The position numbers were made by a program, and so were the translations under genes. From contig DSDR01000360.1 of assembly GCA_011048645.1 (NCBI GenBank), positions 1-5,598 of the forward strand: DNA of 5,598 nucleotides. Direction: 5' to 3'. Below are positions 1-5,538 of this stretch, piece by piece. The notes beneath the pieces were generated by a model. The model ran no database searches and was not told the origin of the DNA. It saw only the letters and a list, made by a program, of their open reading frames with translations. The stretch comes from Phycisphaerales bacterium. GTDB taxonomy: Bacteria > Planctomycetota > Phycisphaerae > Sedimentisphaerales > Anaerohalosphaeraceae. The first letter of the stretch is position 1. The number at the start of each line of letters is the position of its first letter.

Positions 1-279
1 ATGATGGCCAAAGACCGCAACGAACGCTACAGCACGATGGACGAGGTCATCGCCGATTTGGAAGCGGTTCGCGACGGCAAGCCCCCTCTGCGGGCGCGCC
101 AGAAATTCAACTTCGAGGCCCTGCGCGAACTGGAAGAAGGCGCTGCCATTCAAGTGTCCGAAGACGGCGTCAAGATGTACCCTGAAGAAATTGTCGCCAA
201 ATACCGCATCGCCGTGATCATCCTCGGCGCCGTCATTGGTGTGCTGCTGCTGATTATCCTCTTCATGGCGATGTCCTGA
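1..279 (+). CDS. Ser/Thr protein kinase, C-terminal end only (5' truncated by window)
   Basis: The frame is open from base 1, so this is the 3' end of a longer gene and the two leading Met codons are probably internal. The visible 92 residues begin with the pattern that closes bacterial Hanks-type kinase domains (subdomain XI): MMAKDRNERYSTMDEVIADL, where Arg9 of the NERY motif matches the conserved subdomain XI arginine and is followed by the last amphipathic helix. A hydrophilic linker of about 45 residues comes next. A single strongly hydrophobic segment at residues 69-90 follows, and the protein ends two residues later. The product is therefore probably a cytoplasmic kinase domain anchored by its C-terminus, phosphorylating Ser/Thr on unknown targets. 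Unlike PASTA-type kinases it has no extracytoplasmic sensor after the membrane helix. The catalytic loop and ATP site lie upstream of the window, so activity cannot be judged. The gene converges on the peptidase gene, with 21 bp between the stop codons. Confidence 0.82.
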   Translation: MMAKDRNERYSTMDEVIADLEAVRDGKPPLRARQKFNFEALRELEEGAAIQVSEDGVKMYPEEIVAKYRIAVIILGAVIGVLLLIILFMAMS

Positions 280-280
280 C

Positions 281-337
281 CGACCGCCATTACCCCGTTT
301 TTATTGGGCTTTTTCTTTGGTTTTCGTTTGGCGGTCG
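281..337. repeat. 9-bp perfect inverted repeat across a convergent gene junction
   Basis: CGACCGCCA at 281-289 is matched by its reverse complement TGGCGGTCG at 329-337, separated by 39 bp that is T-rich on the plus strand. The left arm lies just after the kinase stop codon; the right arm lies in the last codons of the minus-strand peptidase gene. The left arm can alternatively pair upstream, as ATGGCG at 265-270 with CGCCAT at 285-290, leaving a short T run at 298-302 downstream. Either structure could help end transcription of the kinase gene, but neither has the tight loop and immediate U tract of a classic intrinsic terminator. Confidence 0.35.
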
Positions 338-1158
338 ATGTATCGTGTATATCGCCAGCCCATTGGTCCCAGTGTCCGGTCGATCAAGTCATAGAGGTCG
401 GGGTCGTATTCTTTCAGTTCTTCTGGAGTGTTGACGTGGTTGTGGACGCCGTCGGGGCCTGGCCGTCTGCTCTGCTGATTGCAGTCAAAATAGCTCTGTA
501 CACCCTCGGCCCAGTACTCAGCCGCGTTCGTGCCGGCGTAAGTTCTTTCCCACAGCCCTTTGGCTCTGGCTTGGCGGTACAGCCGATCCAGCGTCTGCTG
601 AAACTCAGGCTCAAGCCGTCGCACGTTTGAATGGATGCTGTGGGCAAACTCATGGATAAAAATGTTTTCGCCCCGGTATCGGTCGCCGCGGTAGTTGAGC
701 AGATTTTCCTCGCCGCAACTGACCAGCCGCCGTCCGCCGTAGCCACGCACACGGCGATTTTGTCGGGCCGCTTCCTGCGGATCGGTTTTGTAATACTCGG
801 GAATTTCGGAAACTTCTTCGGTGGCGCCGATCACGATGATGCGAGTGGTGTTTTGGCCCATGAACTTTAACATATCCGGCCGGTTCTGCAACACGTTGCG
901 GATCAGATATCGCACTTCATACAGGGCTTCATCGGAAACATTTTCCGAGCTGGTCACGGCGATGCCGTCCGCGTCCAGATATTTTTTGTAAAATGGGTTG
1001 AGGCGATACCGTTGAACGACCGATTCCGGAGGAACTGTTACCGCTTTTTTTGGGATATTGATTTCCTCAGGCTCGCTGTCGGCCGCTCCAAGTGGAACCC
1101 AAAACAAAGAAATCAACACCCATAATCCAAAAATCCACAGCATTGTGCATTTGATCAT
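301..1158 (-). CDS. Secreted HExxH zinc metallopeptidase, lethal-factor-like gluzincin
   Basis: The product is 285 residues from the chosen start. Residues 1-26 form a signal peptide (MIKCTM, a hydrophobic core rich in W, L and I, then a GAA cleavage region), so it should be exported. The catalytic motif HEFAHSIH sits at residues 169-176: H169 and H173 would bind zinc and E170 would be the general base. About 40 residues on, EYWAEGVQSYF at 214-224 supplies a plausible third zinc ligand, E214. This HEFxH plus ExxAE arrangement and spacing resembles the catalytic domain of anthrax lethal factor (HEFGH and EFFAE). Other family-like segments are NPFYKKYLDADG near residue 54, GEENLL at 149-154 and an EEL-EYDP region near 248. 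The substrate is unknown; extracytoplasmic proteolysis is an inference. The start at 1158 is preferred because GGAAAGG lies 6 nt upstream and the signal peptide begins there. In-frame ATGs at 1179 and 1239 would add an Arg-rich extension without a ribosome-binding site. Confidence 0.85.
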   Translation of the reverse strand: MIKCTMLWIFGLWVLISLFWVPLGAADSEPEEINIPKKAVTVPPESVVQRYRLNPFYKKYLDADGIAVTSSENVSDEALYEVRYLIRNVLQNRPDMLKFMGQNTTRIIVIGATEEVSEIPEYYKTDPQEAARQNRRVRGYGGRRLVSCGEENLLNYRGDRYRGENIFIHEFAHSIHSNVRRLEPEFQQTLDRLYRQARAKGLWERTYAGTNAAEYWAEGVQSYFDCNQQSRRPGPDGVHNHVNTPEELKEYDPDLYDLIDRTLGPMGWRYTRYIDRQTKTKEKAQ

Positions 1159-1438
1159 AACCGACCTTTCCGTTGACATTGTTTGATGCGGTCGCCCGCG
1201 GTGGCGTCTGGGTCTCCAATTCAACCTCTGATGGGCCATAAGTCAATTGCTTTTCTGAAAAAACCGCTCCGGATAGAGTACAACTTCTTGTATTTTGTAC
1301 ACTTATCGAAATCCAGATGCCGGCGTCTTTGGGCTGATGTCAAGTCATCGAACTGGTTTTTTCCCATTAAAACGGCAAAAACTGTTTACAGACTCTTCCG
1401 GGCCGGATACCTTTTAGCATTATAGACTCGACAACCGA
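1159..1438. other. Divergent intergenic region, AT-richer, likely holds two promoters
   Basis: This stretch of about 280 bp separates the divergently transcribed peptidase and Nudix genes, so promoters for both should lie here. From about 1240 onward it is visibly richer in A and T than the genes. Candidate elements are all weak. On the plus strand, TATAGA at 1421-1426 resembles a -10 box but has no good -35 at 17 bp; the nearest TTTACA, at 1385-1390, is too far away. On the minus strand a TTGACT near 1243-1248 resembles a -35 box but lacks a matching -10. GTACAA (1278-1283) and TTGTAC (1295-1300) form an inverted repeat with an 11-bp spacer that could be an operator half-site pair. CCGGATA occurs twice, at 1269-1275 and 1403-1409. 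No conserved gene, RNA or riboswitch was recognised; the short ORFs here look random. Confidence 0.4.
1165..1171 (-). promoter_or_regulatory. Ribosome-binding site deciding the peptidase start
   Basis: On the minus strand GGAAAGG lies 6 nt before the ATG at 1158. It supports that start over the in-frame ATGs at 1179 and 1239, neither of which has a purine-rich Shine-Dalgarno sequence at a suitable distance. Confidence 0.6.
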
Positions 1439-2101
1439 ATGACCTTAGAAAAATACAGGACAATGCGAGACGACAATACCCACAGACTGGATTGGTTTGC
1501 GATTGCCAGAGAACTCAAGACGATTTCGCAGGCGGGCAAGTTTTTTGCCAAGGACGACTACGAACGCAAGCGGCACGAGGACATCGAGGCGATTTGTGCC
1601 CGAATCGTCGCCGGCCATACCGAATCTTCGGTCGGCGATGTGCTGGGGCTGCTGCAGCAGGACAGCGGCTATCCGACGCCGAAGGTCGATTGCCGCGGCG
1701 TGGCCTTTCGCGACGACAAGGTGCTGCTCGTGCTCGAACGCGAAGACGGCGGCTGGACGCTGCCGGGCGGGTGGTGCGATCAGGGGCTGACCCCCGCCCA
1801 GAACGTCGCCCGTGAGTTTTGGGAAGAAAGCGGCTACGAGGTGCGCGTCATCCGTCCGCTGGCGGTTTACGACCGCGATAATCAGGGCCACACGCCGCCG
1901 TATTTGTTCAGCATCTACAAGCTGTTCTTTTTGTGTGAGATCACCGGCGGGTCGCCCCAATCCAGCAATGAGACCAGCGATGTGCGGTTCTTCGGGATGG
2001 ACGAAATTCCGCCGCTGTCCAAGGGCCGCACGCTCGAACGTCAGCTTCACCGCTTTTATGAACAATACAAAACCGGCGATCTGACCGTCGATTTTGATTA
2101 G
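1439..2101 (+). CDS. Nudix hydrolase with N-terminal Nudix_N-type domain (YjhB / CDP-choline pyrophosphatase-like)
   Basis: The 220-residue product is a two-part Nudix enzyme, probably cytoplasmic, as no signal or membrane segment is visible. Residues 18-58 (LDWFAIARELKTISQAGKFF, then a charged helix with YERKRHEDI) match the helical Nudix_N domain of YjhB-like proteins. Residues 84-205 are the Nudix fold. The Nudix box runs from G111 to Y133 and ends REFWEESGY, so E126, E129 and E130 for divalent-metal binding are intact; the first Glu of the consensus is Leu117. Later segments KLFFLCEITGG (161-171) and DEIPPLS (188-194) fit the same subfamily. Nudix enzymes hydrolyse nucleoside diphosphates linked to another group; relatives with this architecture include CDP-choline and ADP-ribose pyrophosphatases, so the substrate is only suggested. 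The start is uncertain: the ATG at 1439 has no ribosome-binding site, and the ATG at 1463 (Met9) has an AGGA only 2 nt upstream. The downstream phosphoesterase gene follows by 32 bp and may be co-transcribed. Confidence 0.9.
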   Translation: MTLEKYRTMRDDNTHRLDWFAIARELKTISQAGKFFAKDDYERKRHEDIEAICARIVAGHTESSVGDVLGLLQQDSGYPTPKVDCRGVAFRDDKVLLVLEREDGGWTLPGGWCDQGLTPAQNVAREFWEESGYEVRVIRPLAVYDRDNQGHTPPYLFSIYKLFFLCEITGGSPQSSNETSDVRFFGMDEIPPLSKGRTLERQLHRFYEQYKTGDLTVDFD

Positions 2102-2121
2102 TCCGCAACGGGTGTTTAATC

Positions 2122-2126
2122 AGGAG
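2122..2126 (+). promoter_or_regulatory. Ribosome-binding site of the metallophosphoesterase gene
   Basis: AGGAG lies 7 nt before the ATG at 2134, a near-ideal Shine-Dalgarno match and spacing. It fixes the start of the phosphoesterase and is clearly stronger than anything in front of the Nudix gene. Confidence 0.75.
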
Positions 2127-2133
2127 TTGTCCT

Positions 2134-3360
2134 ATGATTTATCGCCGTTCAAACCTATGGAAGGTCGCAACCCTTCTGGTTGTCGGCATCAGCGCAAGTT
2201 GGACCGCGGCTGAAACCGACTTGCCCGAAACCATTGGTCCGTATCTGCAACATCCCGGTACGGATCGAATGACGGTGTGTTTTCTGACGCGCCATGCCGA
2301 ATACGTCGAGGCCCATTATCAGCCGACAGTCGGCGGGCAGAGACGACGGGTTCAGCCTGCGGCTCAGGCGATTGACGGGACGCCCTGGACCGTCTGGAAG
2401 GCCGCACTGACGGATCTTGAGCCGGATACCGCTTATGCGTATGAGCTGGTCTATCGTACCAGCGACCGGCAAGGGCAGACGCCGTCTTTGCGTTTCAGGA
2501 CGCTGTCTGAAGAATCCGAGACGGTTAAAGCCGCCTTCTTCAACGACCTGCACAGCCGGCCGGATACGCTCAAGGCCCTGATGGAGCACGTCGAGCCGGA
2601 GGATTTTGAATTTTCGGTATTGATGGGCGATTGCTGGCAGGACCCCTCGTCGGCCAATGGCGCCGAGGCGGTATTGGCTGTATTGAATGCCTACGTCCGT
2701 CTGCTGAAAGCCGGTGAAAAGCCGATGCTTTATATTCGCGGCAATCACGAGGTACGCGGGACGTTTGCCGCCTCAATGGCGTTTTTGTTCGATCTGCCGA
2801 TGCTGGATCCGACGGCCGCACTGGGCGAGCAGGCGCATCAGTTTGCATTGACGGCCGGGCCGATACGGCTGATCGCGCTGGATACGGGGGAGGATTTTGA
2901 TAAACGCGCTGACCTCTTTGAGCCAATGCGTCGTCGGCAGGCCGGCTGGCTGAAGCGGATTGGGAGCACCGATCATGCCGCGACCTGGCAGATTCTGGCA
3001 ACCCATCAGCCGCTTTACAACAATAACATCTGGTACTCCGAGGCGTCCCGCGTGCTGTGGGAGCCGATGTTGACCGAGACGGAGATTGATATCGCGCTGG
3101 CCGGGCATGATCATCGCTGGAAACATCTCCCCGCCGGCGAGCGTTTCGAGGTTACCCTGAGCCGAGAGGACGCCAAACGGCATATCGGAACTGCCGGCGT
3201 CTTTTCTCTGCATGTGCCCTGGCCGATTCTCATCGGCGGCGGTCCGGCGGTCGATGAGGCGACCGTGATGCTGCTCAGCGCCGACAAGAAAACACTGCAA
3301 ATCCGTCTGCTGGCCGCCGCTGACGGAAAGACGCTGACCGAAATCACCCTGAACAAATAA
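2134..3360 (+). CDS. Exported metallophosphoesterase with purple-acid-phosphatase-like N-terminal domain
   Basis: The product has 408 residues. Residues 1-26 look like a Sec signal peptide (MIYRRSNLWK, hydrophobic core, then ASWTAA before ETD); no lipobox is visible. Residues 32-124 (IGPYLQHPGTDRMTV onward, ending LRFRTL) resemble the fibronectin-like N-terminal domain of purple acid phosphatases. The catalytic calcineurin-like domain carries all the usual metal-binding blocks in order: NDLH (D138, H140), MGDCW (D166), GNHE (N204, H205), ATHQP (H291) and GHDH (H325, H327). It should be an active two-metal phosphoesterase working outside the cytoplasmic membrane; the substrate (phosphomonoester, diester or nucleotide) cannot be told from sequence. 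The C-terminal 60 residues are a beta-rich tail. The start is fixed by AGGAG 7 nt upstream. It follows the Nudix gene by 32 bp, so a two-gene operon is plausible, and it converges on the membrane-protein gene with 37 bp between the stop codons. Confidence 0.92.
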   Translation: MIYRRSNLWKVATLLVVGISASWTAAETDLPETIGPYLQHPGTDRMTVCFLTRHAEYVEAHYQPTVGGQRRRVQPAAQAIDGTPWTVWKAALTDLEPDTAYAYELVYRTSDRQGQTPSLRFRTLSEESETVKAAFFNDLHSRPDTLKALMEHVEPEDFEFSVLMGDCWQDPSSANGAEAVLAVLNAYVRLLKAGEKPMLYIRGNHEVRGTFAASMAFLFDLPMLDPTAALGEQAHQFALTAGPIRLIALDTGEDFDKRADLFEPMRRRQAGWLKRIGSTDHAATWQILATHQPLYNNNIWYSEASRVLWEPMLTETEIDIALAGHDHRWKHLPAGERFEVTLSREDAKRHIGTAGVFSLHVPWPILIGGGPAVDEATVMLLSADKKTLQIRLLAAADGKTLTEITLNK

Positions 3361-3384
3361 CAGCGCTGCCATCCGGTGCGACAG

Positions 3385-3421
3385 ATTGATCAATAAGTCA
3401 ATCGGTTTTTGACTTCGATTG
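3385..3421. repeat. Cluster of overlapping inverted repeats at a convergent junction; possible terminator region
   Basis: Three perfect palindromic arrangements lie within 37 bp. ATTGATCAAT at 3385-3394 is a 10-bp palindrome. AAGTCAA (3395-3401) pairs with TTGACTT (3409-3415) across a 7-nt loop, and covers the stop codon of the minus-strand membrane-protein gene. CAATCG (3399-3404) pairs with CGATTG (3416-3421) as a competing hairpin. The position between two convergent stop codons fits a bidirectional transcription end, but the stems are AT-rich and no clear U tract follows on either strand, so an intrinsic terminator is not shown. Confidence 0.4.
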
Positions 3422-5029
3422 CCCGGTAATCAACGGTTGTTCTTGTTCTTCATGTTCCGGTTCCAGCATGTCCAGCGGCCAGAAGACGATATCATCGAAA
3501 TTGTTTTGGGGATCATAGCGGCCGGCGTCATCGACGGCATTGGCGCCGATACTGTACAGCATAAATCCTTCCTCGGTCAGACGATAGGCAAAAGCAGCCT
3601 CGCCGACCGGGTCGAACAATGTCTCCGACGCAAGTTTGCTTTCCACTTGTGACAGATGCGCCGGCCAGCGGTTGTGTTGCAGAAAAAATCGCCTCAGCTC
3701 GGCGCTGAGGGCGGTGATTCGGCTCAGTGCGATATGCCGTTTATACTGGCCGTTCAGTGCGATGTAATAACTCATCTGCTGTCGCGCCAGCCAATCAACC
3801 GCTCCGCCGGGGTTCAGCCCGAACCGCCAGGCGTGTTGAACCGGCAGCACCGGCGCCGGTGTGCCGCGACGGGCCAGGTCGGAAAACCGGTCAAAGCGCC
3901 GTTCAATCAGTCGGGCCGCACTGTCCGGCGAAAAGGGGATACTCAGCCACAAGATCAGTGTCGAGGTGCGTCCAACGATGTCCTGATGCAGCCCGGCCGG
4001 TACCGGATAGCCCAGCCCCTGTCCGAGCGACACAATGGCGCTGCGATGGATTCGCGTTCGTCCGTTTTCATCGATTTCGTACAGCAGGGCGGCGATGTTT
4101 TTGGCGATGAGCTTTTCATGCTCGACTACACCTTCCCAAATGTCAGGCCAGTTCGGCTCAAGTCGCTCCATGGCCGCAAGCGCCGTATTCAGATCGTTCG
4201 GGTCTTTGGCATAGTCGAGGATATACCGCCGCAGCGCGCGGGCGGCGCCGACTTCGACGGAAAACGCCGCGGCCTGATCAAACAGCGTCTGCTGCTGGTA
4301 CAAGTGCCGAGCTATCCCGACAACCGTCAGCATTTTGTCCAGGGCCTCATCGTGCCTGTCGGCCTGAAGGTCCCGGTTGGCCGAGCGAATCAACAGGTTT
4401 CGCCAGCCTTTGAGCTGATTGAGCCGCCGCAGTTGCGTTCGCACATCCAGCACATCCGAGGCCACCGGAAACCGGCACTGATCCATTGCCGCCGCCTCGG
4501 CCAGCACATCAAAGGCCGGCTCAAACACGCTGAGCCAGCCGGCAACTTCGGGAAATTCTGCGGCGCTCCACGGCACTGCAAGCGTTTGGCCGGCAACTTC
4601 ATCACGAAAGGGACGAGGCTCGAAAATATCGTCATCGTATTCGGATAAAACCCGGCTGTACAAAATCGCCGCGTTGGGCGCTCCTTCGATGCGGCGCTGC
4701 TGCAACAGGCGGGCAAAATCCGTATCAAATCGATAGGTTCGCCATCGCGCCGCGTCCTGTTGCGGCAGATGCACCCACACGGCCAATCCGATGACCACGG
4801 CCGTCATCGCCGCCCAGCACCACGGCTGAACGCGGCGGGGGACGAAGATGCCCACGAACGGAACCACCGCCAAACACGCCAGAATTTTCCATGGCAGCGA
4901 AAAAAACAGCCCCGCCAAAAACAAAATAGTAAAGACCGCCACCGCCAGCCACCGCAGCCCCCACAGCAGCCATTTCCAGGCGTGATAGACCGACTTGACG
5001 AACCGTTTGGCTGTTGTTTGTATGGTCAT
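3398..5029 (-). CDS. Membrane protein with large extracytoplasmic region and GspG-pseudopilin-like C-terminal module
   Basis: I do not recognise the N-terminal 430 residues of this 543-residue protein as a named family. It starts with a basic segment (K8, R10, K12, K19, R26) and then has three likely membrane helices at about 27-44, 47-64 and 70-88. The basic R65-R66 loop between helices 2 and 3 suggests an inside N-terminus and an external C-terminus. Residues 100-430 are mostly helical-looking, with an APNAAILYSRVL segment near 117. Residues 435-517 resemble the globular end of type II secretion major pseudopilins: a helix with FFLQHNRWP, then DPVG at 473-476, GFMLYSIGANAVDDAGR at 488-504 and FDDIVFWP at 511-518. 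The Asp-rich part would be a calcium-binding loop. No prepilin peptidase site or pilin N-terminal helix is present, so it is not itself a pilin. AGGAG lies 12 nt before the ATG, a slightly long spacing. It sits 30 bp downstream of the YhcH-family gene, probably in the same operon. Function is unknown. Confidence 0.8.
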   Translation of the reverse strand: MTIQTTAKRFVKSVYHAWKWLLWGLRWLAVAVFTILFLAGLFFSLPWKILACLAVVPFVGIFVPRRVQPWCWAAMTAVVIGLAVWVHLPQQDAARWRTYRFDTDFARLLQQRRIEGAPNAAILYSRVLSEYDDDIFEPRPFRDEVAGQTLAVPWSAAEFPEVAGWLSVFEPAFDVLAEAAAMDQCRFPVASDVLDVRTQLRRLNQLKGWRNLLIRSANRDLQADRHDEALDKMLTVVGIARHLYQQQTLFDQAAAFSVEVGAARALRRYILDYAKDPNDLNTALAAMERLEPNWPDIWEGVVEHEKLIAKNIAALLYEIDENGRTRIHRSAIVSLGQGLGYPVPAGLHQDIVGRTSTLILWLSIPFSPDSAARLIERRFDRFSDLARRGTPAPVLPVQHAWRFGLNPGGAVDWLARQQMSYYIALNGQYKRHIALSRITALSAELRRFFLQHNRWPAHLSQVESKLASETLFDPVGEAAFAYRLTEEGFMLYSIGANAVDDAGRYDPQNNFDDIVFWPLDMLEPEHEEQEQPLITGQSKSKTD

Positions 5030-5041
5030 CGGGACACGGCG

Positions 5042-5046
5042 CTCCT
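5042..5046 (-). promoter_or_regulatory. Putative ribosome-binding site of the membrane-protein gene
   Basis: AGGAG on the minus strand lies in the 30-bp gap after the YhcH-family stop codon and 12 nt before the ATG at 5029. The core is strong but the spacing is longer than optimal. No alternative in-frame start lies nearer to it. Confidence 0.5.
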
Positions 5047-5059
5047 GTCGATTGGGCTG

Positions 5060-5518
5060 TCATTCCATCCGAATCTTGACGACGATTTTTTTGACGCGGC
5101 AGGGGGTGTCCACTGTCCGGCAGGGCATATGCGGCTCATGAGGCCAGAAGATCGCAAACAGCCCCGGCCTGAGCGCCAGTCGGCTGTATTGCGGCGGCGG
5201 CTGATAAAACGCAAGGTCTTTCTGTTCGTCGTAAGGCTGTGCCTCAATCAGCCTGTCCAGCGGCGTATAGCCGATATACTCTGTCCCGCTGACAAGAGCC
5301 TGAATATCCAGATACGCACGGTGAATCTCGAACTGTCCGTCCGTGGCCGGCTTGGTCTCGTATTCATCCACGACAAAGAAAAGGTCGCTGCCCTGGACCT
5401 CATACCGCCCCGGCGGCGATTGCAGCACACGCTCCTCACTCAGCAGCGCCAGCCCAATCGCAACCCGCTCGCCCAATCCGCCATACATCAACGCACTGTC
5501 AATCTGATCGAGTAGCAT
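5060..5518 (-). CDS. YhcH/YjgK/YiaL family protein (EbgC-like, possible sugar anomerase)
   Basis: The 152-residue product has the typical length of this cupin-like family and spans it end to end. Family hallmarks are FEIHRAYLDIQ at residues 63-73 (E64, H66 and D71 in the conserved pocket), GTEYIGY at 78-84, the PYDEQKD region near 96, FAIFWPHEPHMP at 121-132 (H127, H130) and the closing strand VKKIVVKI at 142-149. The conserved Glu and His residues are candidate metal ligands. Family members include the EbgC subunit of evolved beta-galactosidase and E. coli YhcH (NanQ), reported to interconvert sialic-acid anomers; the substrate here is an inference at best. It looks cytoplasmic. The start at 5518 is supported by AAGG 7 nt upstream. 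It begins 20 bp after the stop codon of the upstream partial gene and ends 30 bp before the membrane-protein gene, consistent with a leftward operon. One oddity is that it shares an operon with a large membrane protein rather than an obvious sugar enzyme. Confidence 0.9.
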   Translation of the reverse strand: MLLDQIDSALMYGGLGERVAIGLALLSEERVLQSPPGRYEVQGSDLFFVVDEYETKPATDGQFEIHRAYLDIQALVSGTEYIGYTPLDRLIEAQPYDEQKDLAFYQPPPQYSRLALRPGLFAIFWPHEPHMPCRTVDTPCRVKKIVVKIRME

Positions 5519-5525
5519 GAATCTG

Positions 5526-5529
5526 CCTT
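5526..5529 (-). promoter_or_regulatory. Ribosome-binding site of the YhcH-family gene
   Basis: AAGG on the minus strand lies 7 nt before the ATG at 5518, inside the 20-bp gap after the upstream gene. It is modest but well placed, and supports the full-length start. Confidence 0.5.
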
Positions 5530-5538
5530 GCCCTGCGA

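Noticed and set aside
304..870. Two adjacent short plus-strand open frames (304-630 and 631-870)
   Set aside because: Both are antisense to the metallopeptidase coding sequence and show no domain or ribosome-binding site.
1159..1239. 27-codon N-terminal extension of the peptidase from the ATG at 1239
   Set aside because: The added residues are Arg-rich and would precede the signal peptide, no ribosome-binding site supports this start, and GGAAAGG sits 6 nt before the ATG at 1158.
1415..1426. Leaderless-type sigma70 promoter in front of the Nudix gene
   Set aside because: TATAGA resembles a -10 box but no -35 element lies at suitable spacing, so it is mentioned only within the intergenic region and not called as a promoter.
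1445..2065. 206-codon minus-strand open frame
   Set aside because: It is the mirror of the Nudix gene, which has a clear Nudix box; the antisense product has no family features.
3656..4648. 330-codon plus-strand open frame
   Set aside because: It is antisense to the membrane-protein gene, whose minus-strand translation has coherent membrane helices and a conserved C-terminal motif; this frame shows no domain.
4760..5515. 251-codon plus-strand open frame
   Set aside because: It runs antisense across the membrane-protein and YhcH-family genes, has no recognisable domain and is very rich in Arg, Gln, His and Pro, as expected of a reverse-strand shadow in GC-rich DNA.
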